In this document: positions 61,724 through 64,000 of the stretch, piece after piece
Position numbering within the stretch: position 1 is the first letter of the stretch
How the letters are laid out: each line of letters starts with the position of its first letter
Notes under the pieces: generated by a model
What the model was told of the DNA's origin: nothing
The model's input: the letters and a program-made list of their open reading frames with translations, nothing else
The model's database searches: none
Position numbers and translations under genes: made by a program
Assembly (NCBI RefSeq): GCF_012843435.1
Contig: NZ_JABAFC010000010.1
Coordinates: 1-64,000 of the forward strand
Reading direction: 5' to 3'
DNA: 64,000 nucleotides
Origin: Psychrobacillus sp. BL-248-WT-3
GTDB lineage: Bacteria; Bacillota; Bacilli; Bacillales_A; Planococcaceae

Positions 61724-61965
61724 TAGCTCCACCGCCTTGCCCCTCGGGTCAAATGGATAAAAGCTCCGGTGGCTGAGGAACTGCCTCCTCGCATTTCTCC
61801 ATTTGCCTGTCGGGGCAGAGATAGGCGGTTGCGCTTTTCTTGATGTCTAGCTCCACCGCCTTGCACCTCGGGGTCAAATGGATAAAGCTCCGGTGGCTGA
61901 GGAGCTGCCTCCTCGCATTTCTCCATTTGCCTGTCGGGGCAGAGATAGGCGGTTACGCTTTTCTT
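61724..61965. repeat. 125-bp hairpin repeat, family A (two tandem copies)
   Basis: Copies begin at 61724 and 61848, same orientation as the array at 60265-60757, with the upstream GAAATTATAAAAT flank also seen at 24068. 61966-62088 beyond them holds only the S41 gene's leader. Confidence 0.85.
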
Positions 61966-62088
61966 ATTTTGCCATCTACTTTGTTCTAAAATAGAAGCTT
62001 TGTAACCAAATATATACAAGAAGCTTTAGCATTTCACAATTTTTTACGTTAAGATAGGTTTATAGATTATAGAAAGAGGGAAAAAGGT

Positions 62089-63465
62089 ATGAGGAAGGTC
62101 TCGGGATTAACTACATTCGTATTCCTATTAACATTATTACTTGCACCTATGTACACATGGGCAGCTCCAATTGATGAAGTCAGGCAACTGGTCAAGGAAT
62201 ATTACAAGGGAGAGCTCCAATCTAACATAACAGAACTGGACTCCATTGAATCCATAGTGGGGCAGTTAGATCCTTACTCTACCTACTTTACAAAGGAAGA
62301 GTTTGAAAGATACACAGATTCGATAAACAATAAACCCACTGGTATCGGGATCTCAATTGAAGAACATGAAAAAGGCATCCAAATAGTGAGCACGTTTGAC
62401 AGTGCTCCAGCAAAGGAGGCTGGCATTGAGCCGGGAGACATTATTCTTTCTGTGGATGGGAATTCTACGGAGCGCATGTCTGTGCAGCAGGCTTCCTCAC
62501 TGATCACAGGAAAAGCCGGTACAAAGGTTAACATAGAAGTGTTAAAGATTACAGGAAAAAAACAGTCATACATATTAACAAGAAAAAGCTTTCAGGTTCC
62601 AGTTGTTTCTAATGAAATGTTATATGGAAACGTTGGCTATATAAGCATCAACTCCTTTTCAGAGGATGGCGCTTCCTTAGTCATTGCAGCAAAGGAGCGA
62701 CTTGCAAAAAAAGGAGCGACCTCTTATATTTTAGATTTGCGCAATAATGGCGGGGGCTACGTAAACACTGCGGAGGAGCTAATTGGTTTATTTCCAAATA
62801 GTCCTCATGCGTATATGCTAATGCTAAAAAATCAGGTAGGTTTAGTAAAATCGATACCGCAAAAGGATTTATTTCCTAATAACACAAAGGTACTGATCAA
62901 TGGCTATAGTGCGAGTGCATCTGAAATGACTGCGGCTGCACTATTAGATCACAAATCAGCTACTCTTTACGGACAACGAACTTATGGAAAGGGCTCCATG
63001 CAGTCGTTTTATCCATTGTCGGATGGGTCTTATCTAAAACTGACGGTGGCCGAATTTGCAGGACCTAAAGGCACTGTTGTGAATAAAACAGGGGTGCAGC
63101 CACAGGTGGTGACCAAAGAGGGGATGGAGCTTGAAAAGGCCCATTTAGATACGATTTTAGAAAGTTATCCATCTTATAAACGATTATCTAAACTAGAAAA
63201 TGTAGCGCAGACAAAACAATTCACGGTTACATTTTCAGAAGCTGTTCAGCTGAATAAAAAAGAGGGAATCGAATTGATCGCATTAGGTGATACCAAGAAA
63301 ATCCCTTTGAAAGTAGAACAAAAATCTACCAATCAAATTAAAGCAATACCGACAAAACTAGAAAAAGGAGCAGCCTACTTACTACTGATCCACCCTACCT
63401 TCCAATCTTCGAAAGACATTCAGATGGAACAAGGTGCTTACGTCGAGGTAACTGTTCAACAATAA
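62089..63465 (+). CDS. S41-family C-terminal processing protease with PDZ
   Basis: 458 residues. Signal peptide (LTTFVFLLTLLLAPMYTWAAP), helical N-terminal part, PDZ domain (GIGISIEEHEKGIQIVSTF...GDIILSVDGNS), S41 protease core with DLRNNGGGYV, the nucleophile motif GYSASASEMTAAALL and catalytic Lys in GQRTYGKGSMQSF, then a C-terminal ~100-residue beta domain resembling Ig-like Big_5 (KQFTVTFSEAVQLNKK). That tail is not in CtpA/CtpB. Exported; substrate unknown. Confidence 0.88.
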   Translation: MRKVSGLTTFVFLLTLLLAPMYTWAAPIDEVRQLVKEYYKGELQSNITELDSIESIVGQLDPYSTYFTKEEFERYTDSINNKPTGIGISIEEHEKGIQIVSTFDSAPAKEAGIEPGDIILSVDGNSTERMSVQQASSLITGKAGTKVNIEVLKITGKKQSYILTRKSFQVPVVSNEMLYGNVGYISINSFSEDGASLVIAAKERLAKKGATSYILDLRNNGGGYVNTAEELIGLFPNSPHAYMLMLKNQVGLVKSIPQKDLFPNNTKVLINGYSASASEMTAAALLDHKSATLYGQRTYGKGSMQSFYPLSDGSYLKLTVAEFAGPKGTVVNKTGVQPQVVTKEGMELEKAHLDTILESYPSYKRLSKLENVAQTKQFTVTFSEAVQLNKKEGIELIALGDTKKIPLKVEQKSTNQIKAIPTKLEKGAAYLLLIHPTFQSSKDIQMEQGAYVEVTVQQ

Positions 63466-63480
63466 GAGGGGGAACACTTG

Positions 63481-64000
63481 GTGTTTTTTGAATTTAGATT
63501 TTGGAAATATCTTTTCCATCAGCAAGACTTGGCGAATTCATTAAAGGATGCGACAGTGCGCGATTTTAAGGGACGTGTATGGATGGTCGCTTTGTTAGGC
63601 GTGCTTCTTTTTGCACTTCGCGATATCTGGGGGATGCACACAGAAGGACTTACGACTTTATTTGCAAAGGGATTTGGTGAAACCTATATTATTGCTAGAA
63701 TTGTCTCCTTAATTGGAGCTATTCTTTGGTCGCTTGTTTACATGGCATTTTATTTTTTCCTCATTTCTTACGTGCTTCATAAGCTAACGAGCGTAGACTT
63801 ATCTAAAGTTGCAGTGCTGCAATTATTTGTAGTCGGACTTCTTTTATTGGAAAAGGCATTTGTCTTTGTTATATACGCAATCGTTGGTTATACAACAGAC
63901 TTTTCAGTACTATCGTTTGGACCACTAGCAGCGGTGTTTTTAGATAATGATTTCTTTGTTTACTTCTTTAATGAATTAAGTCTAATTACTGGCTTAATCA
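63481..64000 (+). CDS. Multi-spanning membrane protein, partial
   Basis: About 173 residues before the window ends. Four or more hydrophobic helices (VWMVALLGVLLFALRDIWG, IVSLIGAILWSLVYMAFYFFLISYVL, VAVLQLFVVGLLLLEKAFVFVIYAIVG). Not recognised; a Yip1-like permease fold is possible. GTG at 63481 or the TTG before it, 8-12 bases after AGAGGGGGAA. Just downstream of the S41 protease, so possibly a functional partner or substrate. Confidence 0.6.
   Translation, partial: MFFEFRFWKYLFHQQDLANSLKDATVRDFKGRVWMVALLGVLLFALRDIWGMHTEGLTTLFAKGFGETYIIARIVSLIGAILWSLVYMAFYFFLISYVLHKLTSVDLSKVAVLQLFVVGLLLLEKAFVFVIYAIVGYTTDFSVLSFGPLAAVFLDNDFFVYFFNELSLITGLI

Noticed and set aside
61723-62019. 98-residue minus-strand frame
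   Set aside because: Also a translation of family A repeats.

Overview
The window reads as chromosomal core of a spore-forming, flagellated, low-GC Gram-positive bacterium of the Bacillales. Gene order follows Bacillus subtilis closely (fadF-acdA-rpoE-pyrG-ywjG-spo0F-fba-tal-murAB-glpX-rho-rpmE-tdk-prfA-prmC-spoIIR-ywlC-ywlD-ywlE-rpiB-ywlG-glyA-upp-atpIBEFHAGDC-ywzB-murAA-spoIID-spoIIQ-spoIIID-mbl-flhO-flhP-fabZ-ywpF-ssbB-ywqA/ywqB). The extra fatty-acid/IcmF genes, the MCP inside the ywl run and the dispersed repeats suggest a relative of the Planococcaceae (Psychrobacillus, Lysinibacillus or Sporosarcina type); that placement is inference. No rRNA, tRNA, prophage, transposase or CRISPR array was seen.

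Layout. 1-550: two copies of a structured repeat, then a promoter overlapped by a perfect FadR-like palindrome. 551-11230: acyl-CoA degradation block (FadF electron-transfer oxidoreductase, thiolase, 3-hydroxybutyryl-CoA dehydrogenase, two acyl-CoA dehydrogenases, a TetR regulator, fused isobutyryl-CoA mutase IcmF). 11319-21230: a small membrane protein, RNA polymerase delta, CTP synthase with an apparently conserved CTP-sensing leader, DUF2529 protein, Spo0F behind a sigma-H-like promoter, then aldolase, transaldolase, MurA2, FBPase and Rho. 21366-23630: an ECF sigma factor, PadR-like protein and HAAS/SEDS membrane protein behind what looks like an autoregulatory ECF promoter. 23795-33887: L31, thymidine kinase, RF1, PrmC, SpoIIR, threonylcarbamoyl-AMP synthase with a DnaA-box cluster at its 5' end, MntP-like protein, arginine phosphatase, a chemoreceptor, RpiB, YwlG and GlyA. 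34608-42764: upp and the complete ATP synthase operon. 43123-49646: YwzB, MurA1, SpoIID, SpoIIQ, SpoIIID and Mbl. 49663-53925: basal-body rod proteins FlhO/FlhP, EpuA-type protein, FabZ, a lipoprotein, YwpF and an SSB. 54009-58835, minus strand: Snf2 helicase and SWIM protein pair, then an XRE regulator. 58836-64000: an unknown protein, an IDEAL-domain protein, a divergent flagellin flanked on both sides by tandem structured repeats, an S41 protease and a membrane protein cut by the window edge.

The most unusual content is between the genes. There is a ~125-bp hairpin-forming repeat in at least nine copies. There are three separate arrays of 21-bp-period repeats, each with its own conserved core and variable spacer. 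A second ~120-bp hairpin repeat occurs four times, a hairpin-plus-AT repeat occurs twice, and one ~115-bp direct duplication ends in a REP-like sequence. All assignments come from reading the sequence; no database search was run.
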